31,121 nt of DNA, taken from assembly GCA_003427395.1 (NCBI GenBank), contig BFEA01000729.1, positions 445,513 through 476,633 on the forward strand, read 5' to 3'. How positions within the stretch are numbered: position 1 is the first letter of the stretch; each line of letters begins with the position of its first letter. The notes beneath the pieces were generated by a model. It had not been told where the DNA came from. It saw nothing but the letters and a program-made list of their open reading frames with translations, and did no database searches. Below are positions 17,205 to 27,379 of this stretch, piece by piece. Both the position numbers and the translations under genes were made by a program. Source of the DNA: Chara braunii (taxonomy: Eukaryota; Streptophyta; Charophyceae; Charales; Characeae).

Positions 17205-17765
17205 TCAAGGGGTCGGCGGGGCAGCGTCCGAGGTCGAAGGCCTATCGCCCGCATTGGTACGTGGGCGAACTGGGGGACGGGTGGGGCTGGAGGAGGAGGG
17301 GGATCGGCGCCGTCTCCGTCGCGCGGTACTTGAGGTGGCGGCTGCAGGGTCGTCATCTTCTTCTTCGTCGTCGTCGATCACCACTTCCTCTGCCCTCGGA
17401 TAAAAGGTGTAAGGGATGATCTCGTACAACTTCAGATACTCCTGTTGCGATGGTAGGGTATCCTCGTCCCTAGGTTCCTCTAAGCACGAAGTCCACTGAA
17501 GGTACGGATCCAAGGATCGCTCGAAAATGTACGGAGCGGGACTGTTGTCGCTTTGAAAGTAGATGTCGGGCGAGAGATCGTCCACCAATTGCACGATCGG
17601 TGCGATGAGCTCCTGTGCAATCAACTGACGGCGACCCGGTCGTACCGACCCAAAGAGGAATCCAATAAGATCTCCTTCCGCGTTAGTCCTCCAACCTTGT
17701 ATGATTAGCAGCTCCGGCTTCTCCATCCACGTGGGGTGCTCGATAGTGCCCGTCCACTTTACTTA
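17205..17765 (-). pseudogene. Post-pol ORF, middle part with acidic and Arg-rich tail
   Basis: An open frame of about 185 codons (from just after the TAA at 17763-17765; first ATG at 17726). It has a folded-looking part (PELLIIQGWRTNAEGDLIGF, then LIAPIVQLVDDLSPDIYFQS), an acidic run (DDDEEEDDD), an arginine cluster (ARRRRRRS) that could be a nuclear localisation signal, and a Pro/Ser/Thr-rich end. It is on the same strand as pol and in frame with 18005-17763 apart from one stop. I recognise no domain. It could be an env-position accessory ORF of the element. Confidence 0.45.
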
Positions 17766-17956
17766 TACTCTGGCCAAGCAAAAGGATAGTTCCTCAAAAG
17801 TTTCGCGCCACAATCGCCAATATCCAGGATGGATAAGAGGGACTGAAAGAGGCTCGAACGAGAGGGAAAGAGAAGGGTGAAGATCGGATTGCCAGAAGGT
17901 GGGGAAGAGAGAGGGGAGACCAAAGGTAGAGAGAGGAGCGAGACGAGCAGCGTGGT

Positions 17957-18439
17957 TCATTGGGGACGGGGGAAGGGGACGAGGGTTGGGATCGCCACTG
18001 GCCACTCGCGCGGTAATCGGCGAATGCCATCAAGGTCCGATGCAACGATCGGGATGATGTTATACTCCTCCCGGGCGAGGACGTGCTGCCACACGTTGGA
18101 CACTTGCTCCGTCCACTCGCTCAGCGAGGCCAAGATCGCGGTATGCCGCAGCGGATTGATCGAGCTGATGTCGCCAATGAATCCCGCCACTGTGGTGACG
18201 TGGCTCGTCCTGGGACCCGCTCGCCGATGAACTGCAGTAACCTCTGCAAACACTATCGCGTGAGGGCTTCCTTCTATCCGAAACGCGGCGGCGGCACAGA
18301 TACCTTCATCGTAGAAAAATCGCATCAAACGGTAGAGATCCGTATTGAGCCGAGGGTGACAAACTTGCCGGATCTCTGAGATGTGGCCACGTGGCTGTCA
18401 CAACTGTGCGTCGAGAACCCGCTCCGTGATGAAACTCAT
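17957..18439 (-). pseudogene. Post-pol ORF, first part; ATG overlaps the pol stop codon
   Basis: The pol frame ends at TGA (18436-18438), and an ATG at 18437-18439 overlaps it as ATGA, a typical stop-restart arrangement. The frame that starts there runs 161 codons to 17957 and has a single in-frame TGA at 18398-18400. Sequence includes RQVCHPRLNTDLYRLMRFFY and LSEWTEQVSNVWQHVLAREE, which look like a helical folded domain. Composition resembles a real protein, but no family is recognised. Confidence 0.5.
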
Positions 18440-18894
18440 GGCGAGGTCAGAGAGGAGGACGATGGACAAGAAGGAGAAAGAGGAGAGAGGGTTAGATCGT
18501 CGTTGTTTTCCTCGCTTTCCGAGGAAGAAGAGGGAGGAAAATCGAAAGGGGCAAGGAGACAGAGGTAGGAGGTATGTCTGACGATGGGGACGGAGCTATG
18601 GCTAGCGCTAGCCTCAGGCGCGATGCGTACCGTGTTGGTGCCGTTGGGCCCGAGTTCGACAACACGAAAACAGTCGGAGAACTTGGGAGCGAGTTTCCGG
18701 TCGCGTGCACATTTACGTACCTGCACTAGATCCCCCAGTTTATACTGGTACTGGGGCTCAGCATTTCCGTTCCGAGCCTCGTAGCTACGGACCTGTCTAC
18801 CGTGGGCCAGCTCGGTCATCCTTTGTCTTTTTCGGGCCAGCTTCGTAACGGCCCGTTCCATCAAATCAGTGTACCTTTTGGCCTTCTTTTCATG
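18436..18894 (-). pseudogene. Integrase C-terminal region with GPY/F-like module
   Basis: This is the continuation of the integrase ORF beyond the plastid insert (HEKKAKRYTDLMERAVTKLA, then YKLGDLVQVRK, KLAPKFSDCFRVVELGPNG). The LGDLV...KLxPKFxxxFRVVE pattern is the GPY/F module found at the integrase C-terminus of many Ty3/gypsy elements. A serine- and acid-rich tail follows (SSSSESEENNDD). No chromodomain is visible. The upstream part is separated from the catalytic core by the inserted plastid DNA. Confidence 0.8.
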
Positions 18895-19035
18895 AGTTAA
18901 TTTAATGGATATTCTAAGTATTAGTTGGGTTTTTCTTATGGTTGTATTTACTTTCTCGTTATCACTTGTAGTTTGGGGACGCAGTGGACTATAAATATCT
19001 ATCTTATCTCTATTCTAATCATTTCATTCATTTTT
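18895..19035 (+). mobile_element. Plastid DNA insertion (NUPT) in the gypsy integrase
   Basis: A roughly 130-140-bp AT-rich block interrupts the integrase frame between ...LKANHF and HEKKAKRY. It contains a full petN gene with short flanks, so it is transferred chloroplast DNA. At its right junction the insert's CTAATCATTTC (19015-19025) forms an 11-bp perfect inverted repeat with the element's GAAATGATTAG (19036-19046), with a 10-nt loop between. The exact left junction is near 18895. Confidence 0.85.
18905..18994 (+). CDS. petN: petN, cytochrome b6f complex subunit 8 (plastid-derived, intact frame)
   Basis: A 29-residue frame, [20 protein letters not shown] followed by LVVWGRSGL and TAA. 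The [17 protein letters not shown] tail and length are diagnostic of PetN, the small single-helix subunit of the thylakoid cytochrome b6f complex. It is complete and undamaged but lies, with little flanking DNA, antisense inside a dead nuclear retrotransposon. It is therefore almost certainly not expressed in the plastid way. The intact frame and strong identity suggest a fairly recent transfer. Confidence 0.93.
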   Translation: MDILSISWVFLMVVFTFSLSLVVWGRSGL

Positions 19036-20361
19036 GAAATGATTAGCCTTGAGGGCCGCACGCGTATCTCTACCCCCTGCTTCGACAATTTCCAAGTTGC
19101 CCCGGTAATCTACACAGGGGAGGCTATTAGTTCGAAGTTGAAAGGGGGTGAACCCTGTAGACTCGTGAGGGGTGGCCCGGTAGATGCCGACGATCTGATA
19201 TACGATCTCGGGCCACGGACGCGTGTCGTGTGCCGCTAAGTTCCTGCGAAGGGCGGTTTTAATCATACGGTTGGCATTCTCGGCCAACCCGTTCGACTGG
19301 GACACGTGGGGTGCTGTATGTCGGAGCGCGACGCCCCTTCGCACAAGCAGTTCTTCTACCTCGCCTTTGAATTCCGACCCATTGTCAATTAGAATTTCTT
19401 CTGTATCCAGATGGGTATAGAGGAATCGTTCGATGTACGTGGCTATTTCTGCGGCCTTTTGGGTCTTACAGGGATAGACTTCGATGTATTTGGAAAAATG
19501 GTCAATTAAAACCAACAGGATAGAATATTCACAGCGGTTTGGGTCAGGTGGCACGTCAATATCTGTCGTGTCCATTGCGCCAGGTGGCACGTCAATATCC
19601 GTCGTGTCCATACTGACTCGTTGAAAGGGACGCTCTACTTCCGTTGGCACGATCGTGTTTGGTCCCCGTATAGGGGCGCAATCAACGACACAGACCAGAC
19701 AGTTAGCGACAATGTATTTGACATCATTTCGTATATTGGACCAGAACCATCGATTTTGGTCTACAGTTGCCTCCGTGATACGTATAGCGAAATGAGCGGC
19801 TTGTTCTTCGTGAGCAGATCGGATCCAATCGTATCTCTGGAAGGGATGGGGAACTTTCAACCACGAACCCGACCCATCAGTTTTACACTTTTCCAAATGA
19901 CCGTTGATCCATCTATAGTCCCGAGATCTCTCGGTTGCCCTACGTCTGTCGTGTTTGGTGAGGTGGCCCAACGATAATCCCGCTAATTTTGCTAATAAAA
20001 TTTTATCCGTCCAAACCCCCGCTCGTCGGTATTTTTCATCGTATTCAGGGCCGTCCGTACGGGCGGCCTCGAATCCAACCTCCGTGGGGAGCTTGTTCGT
20101 TCTACACAGGGGGCACCTCCATTCCTTGTTACTCGTCCGATATCGAACGCAGGCCCCGTGCGCACGGTTGACACACGTGACACATTCTACCCAATCGACA
20201 AATCCGGTCTCGAAGGGATGACATTTGACCCCATAAACTCGTGCAATACACGTGCAAAAATAGCAGAATTTATCGGGAAGGGTGGCGAAGAAAGCCGAGG
20301 AAGTGAGAGGGGCAGAATTAGTAAGAGAAGACGGGATTGAGGAGGCAGGCGGGGTAGTCAT
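19024..20361 (-). pseudogene. PHD finger-integrase ORF of the gypsy element
   Basis: A separate 445-codon ORF with its own ATG. Residues 33-86 hold a C4HC3 PHD-type zinc finger: Cys33, 36, 60, 63, His68, Cys71, 83, 86 (EWRCPLC at the end). The integrase follows: an HHCC-type zinc region (SAHEEQAAHF...NCLVC), then a catalytic core with Asp in SMDTTDIDVPP, Asp in LIDNGSEF and Glu in SNGLAENANR, so the D,D,E residues are all present. A 36-bp tandem duplication repeats MDTTDIDVPPGA in the first catalytic block. The ORF ends early because plastid DNA interrupts the C-terminal part. The enzyme would join element cDNA to host DNA. Confidence 0.9.
19545..19611 (-). repeat. 36-bp tandem duplication in the integrase catalytic core
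   Basis: CAGGTGGCACGTCAATATC and onward at 19545-19580 is repeated from 19581 with one change. It keeps frame and adds 12 residues right at the first catalytic Asp, probably disabling the enzyme. Confidence 0.9.
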
Positions 20362-20429
20362 GATGACAGAAGGGGAGAGACAGGACTGAATTGTGGAGAG
20401 AGTAGAGTAGGCAAATTAGTCCTCGGGTC

Positions 20430-22574
20430 ACTTACTGCTTCGATAAGATCTCCACTTGGCCGTACTGAGGCCCGATCTCCTGTTCGGGTTCGTTCCACGG
20501 AATTACCTCCTCACCCTTGGAACCTTCTCAGGCCGGTGCAGTCGTGTCAGTCCGTCCGCATTCCCGTGTCTCTCGTGCTTTCGATGACGAATGTCAAAGT
20601 CCATGCTCTGCAGCACGTTGCCCATCGCCCGATCATACCCGAGTAATCCTTCGACTTCTTCAGAGCCAACAGGGGCTCATGATCAGTCACCAAGGTGAAT
20701 TTTCGCCCGTACAGGTAAGCACGGAAGTGACTGATTCCCCAGAGAGCCGCATAACATTCTCCCGTGGGAGCGGCGTAGTTGCGCTTGCAGGCGGGTACTG
20801 ATTTGGACGCATACTCTACCATACTCTCGAGTCCGCTTAGCCCCACCTGGGCAAGGATCGCCGAAATCGCCTCTGGCTGTCAATCGGTAATGAGAACAAA
20901 AGGCTTTTCGAGATCTGGTCTTATAAGGACCGGAGCCGAAATGAGAGCAGCCTTGAGTTTGGAAAACGCTTGATCGCACTCCGGTGTCCAGATCAACGGC
21001 CGATCCTTTCGCAGGAGGTTTGTGAGAGGTCCCGCAATCGCCGCGAAGCCCTTGATAAATCTTCGGTAATACGAGGCTAGGCCCAAAAAGGCGCGAACTT
21101 GCGTGATAGTGGTAGGTACTGGCGCGTCCCTGACATCTGCCACCTTTTGCGGCTCCGGTTGGAGTCCCTTGTCTGTCACCATGTGCCTGAGGAAAGAAAT
21201 GGTGGTGAGGAAAAACTGACACTTCTAAAGTGCCACCTTGAAACCTGCATCTCGTAACGCATGTAGTGCCCATTCGATGTGCTGCACGTGTCCCTCGTAG
21301 GAACTCGAATACACTAGGATGTCATCCATGTACACAATCACGCAGTAGTTGATGATGCTCTGCGCTAGACGAGTCTTCCGTACGAAATTCTGAAAAGTCA
21401 TGTTCATGGCCCTCTGAAAAGTCGCGGGGGCGTTGCAGATATCCATCGGACATCGAATCCATTGCCACGTACCTTCGAAAAGCACAAACGCTGTTTTCAG
21501 TCGATCTTCCTCCCGGACAAGAAGATGATGAAACCCATGACGAACATCAAACTTGCTAAAATATCGAGCACCCCCAATCGCATCCAATAACTCATCAATC
21601 CGGGGGAGGGGATACACATCTTTAATCGTGATATCATTCAGCTTTCGATAGTCAATGCAAATGCGAATCCCTCCGGCCTTTTTAGGTACGATTACTACGC
21701 GAAAAGACCACGGACCTATGGCAGGTTCGATCCATCCATTAGCTTCAAACTCCTTAATCCGTTGAAAAGCGGCCGCTCTTTGAGTTGGCGAGTATCGATA
21801 GGGAGTGCAGCTAATGGGCGGATGATCTCCTGTGAGGATGGCATGCTCAATCACATTAGTTAAGCCGATATCATTATCGTGCACGCTCAGTACTTCTGCG
21901 TAACCATTTAACACACGGATTAATGACCTCCGAAGTTCCGTAGGAACATGACTTGGGAGGGAGATTGTTGATTCCCCGAAAATCTTGAGGGGCATATCGA
22001 CCCAATCAATCGGTTGTTCCCGCCGTTCACCGACACTAGAGAAAACGGAACTACTGGTGCGAACAGAAAAGACAGTTGCTATCATCTGGGATTCAGCGGG
22101 GCTGATCATCTCCATTTCTTTAGTTTCAGCGTCGGTCTCTGAGCCAACCGAAGTTGGTTCCACAGTTAGCCCTGTTAGATCCGTCATTTCTTGCATCAGA
22201 TTGGGTACGTCACTTACCGGTGCTTCCGCCTCTTGTTTAATCAAGGCGATGGTGGGTCCTGTCGTTAGTAACGGTCGGGGCGGAAAAACAGAGACATCCA
22301 AATACTGTTCCGTTTGTTGATAACGCGTTCGTAAGGAAAGAGCTCCCTCGTACAATGTGCGAGGGGGTTCCAAATTATGAGCCAGGTCGGAAACTTGCAA
22401 TATGGGTTCTCCGAGGCGGACTGAAGGACTGACCTGGGTTATTAGAGGCGTGAATGCATTGTCCTTGGAATCTACGTGGAAGTTTCGGGTGGTGTCAGTG
22501 CACCCTTGAAACTCTTCGGGGATTTCATGTTCGAAAAGTTCAACCAGATGCTTCCATTCTTCTTCGCTGGGCAT
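20430..22574 (-). pseudogene. Gypsy pol: reverse transcriptase and RNase H, with stops
   Basis: From ATG 22574 the frame covers the RT: WSFRVVIVPKKAGGIRICID, FSKFDVRHGFHHLLV, and the catalytic YMDD (residues 415-418, at 21321-21332). A TAG at 21225-21227 interrupts it. The same frame continues with the connection region (AFLGLASYYRRFIKGFAAIA) to a TGA at 20880-20882, then RNase H: CKRNYAAPTGECYAALWG, LVTDHEPLLAL. A frameshift near 20620 moves the end (HRKHERHGNADGLTRL) to another frame. RNase H acidic residues (ITD, GEC, VTD, NADG) are visible. The family copies RNA to DNA. This copy cannot make the full enzyme without readthrough. Confidence 0.92.
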
Positions 22575-22580
22575 CTCTTC

Positions 22581-24731
22581 TTAATGTTCATGTTCCCTGA
22601 TTTCATCCCCGAGGCGCGAGGGAGAGCATTCATCGGGATCAATGTATCGGATCATCCCTATTTGGGGGGAGTTAGGAACCCGTTTTATCGTTCGGGTGGA
22701 AACCCGCAGAGGAACAGCCTGAGGTTTTCCCCCAGTTTGTGTGAGCACCAATTGTTTCGAATCGAAATGCAGACGTGCGCCCACCGCCATCACCCAAGGT
22801 AATCCCAGGAACACAGAATAGGATCGTACATCTATTACGAGCGCGTTAACAAGGACGTGTACTCGTCCAACTTTTATGGCCACATTCTCGATAATGCCTA
22901 CGATGTTCATTGCTTCCTCGTCGGCAGAGACATAATTGTCTTTGCCAGATTGAGGAAGAATGGATCCCAGTCGTCCCGTCTTTTTGACAGTGTCCAATGA
23001 TATGGCTACGGCAGAAGACTCAGTGTCAATAAGGGCATTAAACGGTTTGTCCCATACTTCACAGTCACATTCCGCACTTTTCCATAGTACCGGCCGAGCT
23101 CGTACAAAGTGATTGTTTTCTGCTAAAGAGATCGCTGCTATACGTACGGCTTCAGGTTCCGGCTTTTTCGTGTCGGGCTCAGGGGGTACGACTTCCTCGC
23201 TTTCTTCTTTCTTCTTCAACATCCGTTGTATGCGTTGATAGGTGAAACGTTTTTGATTTTTCTGGCATTGTTGTAGAAGCTTATCGTTCGTCACTTCAGA
23301 TATGGTGAGCAGATGTCCCACTGGGACGGGCACGCGAATGTCTAACTGCTTGAGTGTTCTTAGTACGTCAATATCTCCTGTCCGAAACTGCGGTCCTGGA
23401 TTGGATTCGTGATCGACCCACTCGAGATCATCTGGGACCGATCGGATCGCTCCGATCATGCCTGCGAGATGGAGATACTCCAGAGGATCGACCACGTCAG
23501 CAGCGTCGAGGTTAGAAGCTCCCGATGTCGATGCCGTTGCCATCGAAGGGGAGGGCTGTTCTGTGGCATATGTCACAAGTTCTCTTCCTCGATCCGTATC
23601 CATCAGAGCGCTCACTCGTCCTTGATTAAGGGCGACGGGGGTCGCCGCAGGGGGAGGCTGATTACGTTTCGGTTGCGGACAGTCCCGGGCGAAATGCCCG
23701 GGCTGCTTGCAATTAAAGCATTCGATCTTCCCAGCTGGATTAGCTAGATGAGGGAACTGAGGCGCGAACCCTGGACCAGGTGGGGCAGGTAAGAGTGGAA
23801 ACGATGCAGGGGTAGGCCGAGCAGGAGCGGGGTTAGGCTTAATGAGCCTGCTCATTATCTGTTCCATCCGCTCCATATGAGCCGCCTGCAGTTGGATCAG
23901 GTTACTCATCCATTCGGACTGCTTAGTAGTGGTCGTATGGATCATCTGGGCAAGATGCAAATTGGTTATGGCTGGCGAGGGGTGGTCGGATGGGGTTCCG
24001 CTTCTAACGGCTGCGATTGATTGATTCACCGGGGCAGAGGGAGGAGAAGCAGCCGGGATATCGGAGACGATTCCACCAGGAAGGTCATGATCGGGGCGGG
24101 GATAAAATCGTTCGACTGGTTGTAGCCATGATCGCCTCTTGGTCGTTACATCCCGTATGGTATCTGTAATATCCTCGTCTCCCTGACTGATATATTTTTT
24201 TGTATCAACCAAGTCTAATTCCAACGCTTTAGTGACGATAGCCGATAACTGGGTTGTTTTCGGCGGAACCTTTTTCTGCAGTTTCCCTTTCGAGGTCGGA
24301 CTTTGAAGGTGATCAATAAACAAGTCTCGAGCGGAATTCTCGTCTCGCCCGGATTTATCCAACGTGGTTTGAAATCGATCGACGAAATCAGGCAATAATT
24401 CCCCTGGTCCTTGTGGTCGATTTTTTAGTACATACCAGGCGGCATCTTCACTAACCGTATCAAATCGAGCCAATAATGCTCGCTTGAAAGTATCCCAATC
24501 TACCCACGTATGTTTTCTAAACCAGTCATGTGATGTGTTGCAAAGTAGTAATATCAGAACACGGGGAAGATCGGTTGCACTGTAGTTTTGCGCTTCGACA
24601 GCTTCTAGCCAAGCCTCAGGATGGGTATGGTTAGGGAAGAAGGGAAAAGGGGCAGGGATGCTAACGATCACCCTAGTACCGTCCACCATTGGTATTGCTG
24701 GTGCAGCCACACTAGACTGAGACCTGGTCAC
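22581..24731 (-). pseudogene. Gypsy gag and aspartic protease
   Basis: A 716-codon ORF. The N-terminal part is a retrotransposon gag capsid region (PEAWLEAVEAQNYS, WDTFKRALLARF, FVDRFQTTLDKS). A CCHC zinc knuckle CFNCKQPGHFARDC follows (Cys338, Cys341, His346, Cys351), as in nucleocapsids. The C-terminal part is the protease, with ALIDTESSA at Asp569 and VFLGLPWVMAV downstream. The protease active site is normally D-T/S-G. Here Gly is Glu, which should abolish activity. The ORF ends at TAA (22581-22583), and the RT frame restarts two codons later in the same phase. Confidence 0.92.
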
Positions 24732-24810
24732 GGGGCGATCTCGACAAGCTAGTTGAGGGTCTCTCCTACCTCTGGCCAGTTCGACTTACTATCACTAGAA
24801 CCGACACGTG

Positions 24811-24825
24811 TCGGCTCCGATACCA
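24811..24825 (-). other. Primer-binding site, initiator Met tRNA type
   Basis: On the element strand, TGGTATCGGAGCCGA starts 3 nt after the 5' LTR match ends. It resembles the common plant PBS TGGTATCAGAGC, complementary to the 3' end of initiator methionine tRNA, with one change. It primes minus-strand DNA synthesis and fixes the element's orientation. Confidence 0.85.
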
Positions 24826-25043
24826 ACCTCACGCCCTGTGCTGTCTTCCGTTCGAAGTTTTAGCTGTGCGGAAAGAGCCCCAGAAAAACAGCAAGATGGG
24901 GTTTGCCAAGGATTTTTGAAAATTGAGTGTGGGGGCACAGACGGAACTGAAATCCCCCGTGTTGGTCCGATGGAGTAAGTCGATCATTTCGCGCGTCGCG
25001 GAATGCGCGCGCGGACATGGCGCGAAAACGGAAAGATCCAAAT

Positions 25044-25588
25044 TCAATCCAAAAAGTATTGTCGGGCTTCCCACCGAGCTACAACCCGTCGTTTAGAACG
25101 GAAAGGCTCTAGCACGCTTCGCGTGTCTCGTTTTCGTATCAGATCTCGTCTTCGTTCGCTGGTCAGTTCCGAATCCGACGTGGATGGTCTCAGCCGAGTG
25201 GCTCTTTCCTTATGCCCGTCCTCACTCCGTATTCGGTAGTGGAAGCCCTTTGCTTCGTAGCGATCAAAACGTTGACATTCGGTGCACAGAGTGCGCGGCC
25301 AGAGGGGTTCTACTGCCGTCCACGGAATGACGATTAACTCGTTAAATGGCAACAATACCGAGTAAGGTGGGAAGTGCGTATCGATGATAACAAACCCGGC
25401 TTATACGAACCCAGAACAGCGGTTGGCCGGAGGGAAGTAATACTGCCCGACGATTTGTGCAACGGCTTCTCGTACGTCCCACTCACATACACGTGTCCTT
25501 TCCTCACTCTAAGGAAAAGGTCGCGTTGGGATGGCAAATATGGGAGGCTGGCGCCCAATCGAAGGGTACTTGTCAATCCACATGTCAA
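25044..25588 (-). pseudogene. Leader ORF inside the LTR (5' LTR copy), broken
   Basis: Counterpart of 13838-14302. Here the frame is interrupted by TAA at 25401-25403 where the other LTR has AAA. It stays open past the site of the other copy's TGA and continues to 25044. The two lesions are different, so the frame was probably open when the LTRs were identical at insertion. Confidence 0.45.
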
Positions 25589-26472
25589 TCAATCACAAAA
25601 TATCCGGAGACGTCATTAAGAACAGAAGCGACTTGCGCGTCTCCCAATCAATCTTTTTCTTGACACAAGTAAGGCAGAGGGCATGCGCAGTGCAAACAGA
25701 GCTACAGATCTAAACACTCCTGCATTCTCGAACAAAATCCCGACGACACTCGTCTAATCAAATTTAAAAAAAGTCACGCATCTCTATTCATGCATTCACT
25801 GTGGAAGGTGNGAAAATGAGANATGCACANGAAAAGATGGATCGTATTGCACAATACACACGCATACACCGTTCACAAGACAAGTAGANGGGNTCCTTGC
25901 GTAGGAGGATTACCCAGGAAACTATTGGAAGAGTTCCGGAAGAAGTTCTTTCACACAGAAGCAGGATGCCAACTCATTCCTACTCAAGAGAGGGACAATC
26001 ATTCAGACACATCATCATTCAAAAAGAAAGAGAGAAAGAGTGAGAGAGAGAGAGAGAGTCGAGGGAAAGAAAGTCCAAAATAGAAGATTACAAGATCCAG
26101 GAAGAGAAAACTTCGGCGTCACCGCCGTACACTCACACCAAAGATAACAATCCGCAACAAAGGCGCATTCGCCGTTAATTCCAATATGGCCCCGGGCCAA
26201 TCAACTCAACATCAATCCTCATATCCGCACTGACAATCCCCACCGTCGCGTGCTAACTCCCACCACTGCGATCGTCACCCCGCTGTCGTAAACTCGACAT
26301 GGTTCACCCAGATCCCACCATCCATCGTGGCGATCCAGCGCGCAACCGACCAGTCTATCGTCAGCCCGACAGGACTTTCCGACTCGCTTCAAACACTCTG
26401 CCTAACCACTGTTTCCCGGAAGCTGGCTCGAGAGTCGAGAACGTAAGAGAGCTTTGCGGACGCGCTTGCGGG

Positions 26473-26480
26473 TTTTATAG
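26473..26480 (-). promoter_or_regulatory. TATA box in the 5' LTR
   Basis: CTATAAAA on the element strand, in the context GACTATAAAACCCGC. Transcription would start about 30 bp downstream, leaving a leader of about 1.7 kb before gag. Confidence 0.65.
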
Positions 26481-27375
26481 TCGCGACAGGGGAGATAGAA
26501 GGGGGAGAAGGCGACAGGAAAGCTGAGGTGTAAGAGGAGAAGGAGGAGAAGACTTTGAGACGAGTGCTCTACGAACGGCATGTTGATCCCTCGGAACTCA
26601 AGGTTCAACCAATCAGATTCGTCGCGCGATAGGAAGGTCCTATCGATCCACGCACCTGATTGGCAAGCGGGAGTTATCGGGGGATTGACCGGGCGTTGTA
26701 TGCTAGACGTAGAGAGTGAGAAGAGAAAAGGCGCGAGAGGTGGCGCAAGACAGGTCCAAGATTCAGACAATCAAGAAGGGGAAATGGGCGCGCGAAAAGC
26801 AAGGCGGGAGAGAGAGAGAGGGAGAAGGAAAAACAGTTACGGGGAGAGAGAAAAAGGAGGGAGAAGGGAAGGGAGGCGCGGGAGGAAGCGATGCGGGGGA
26901 CAGAGAGAAGGAAGCTTTTGCATGCACGGCGTCGTCAACACAAAAAAGAAAAAGGCACTGAAACAGTTCCAGCTTGCTTCTATCCTAATTCAAAATTGAA
27001 ATCACCATATCCGCGCGCGAAAAAGCGACGCGGGAAAAGAATATCCTACGCCTATTCGTATTCACGCAAAATTCCGAGAGTTTTCCCTGACGCGCCCAAG
27101 AACATCCACTCACCCAAAAAGGACACGTCGAAGTTCCGCTTATCCCGGAATTCCCAACTACTGAGCCCAATTCCTAATGCGCTCGCTAGGGCGCACGTAA
27201 ATTCCCATGTATTTCTCGACTTTGCAAAAAGAAAAACAGAACTCAGTAGTCGAAAAAACTCAAAATGCGGCACCCGAAAGCAAGAACTCAAAACGGGTTT
27301 TTCCTGGGTTAGGTATGATACAAGCAAAAGAAAGGGTACGAAAGCTGACACGGGTTCGGGAAGTGGTTCGTCACA

Positions 27376-27379
27376 GGTG
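27376..27379. repeat. Target-site duplication of the gypsy element, right copy (GGTG)
   Basis: Matches 13528-13531. It lies directly outside the 5' LTR end, and LINE coding resumes at once. Confidence 0.75.

Larger units (their letters stand above)
13532..27375 (-). mobile_element. Ty3/gypsy LTR retrotransposon, 13.8 kb, inactive
   Basis: The element has 2.55-kb LTRs (13546-16095 and 24829-27375), a tRNA-iMet-type primer-binding site, gag-PR-RT-RNase H in one damaged frame, and a separate PHD-integrase ORF. The RT-RNase H-IN order is that of Ty3/gypsy. On the + strand the outer ends are TGTGA...TCACA. Damage includes stops at 22581, 21225 and 20880, a frameshift near 20620, a plastid insert at 18895-19035 and an N gap. 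A large non-canonical region lies between the integrase end and the 3' LTR. Confidence 0.93.
24829..27375 (-). repeat. 5' LTR of the gypsy element
   Basis: Matches the left LTR throughout. On the element strand it begins TGTGACGAACC at 27375, exactly where LINE sequence begins outside. It ends GGGCGTGA, 3 nt before the primer-binding site, and lacks the 14 terminal bases of the other LTR. The TATA box is at 26473-26480, giving a U3 of about 0.9 kb and a long R-U5 of about 1.6 kb. Confidence 0.92.

Noticed and set aside
18436-18864. A chromodomain at the integrase C-terminus
   Set aside because: After the GPY/F-like module the sequence becomes serine- and acid-rich. The aromatic cage pattern of a chromodomain is not seen.
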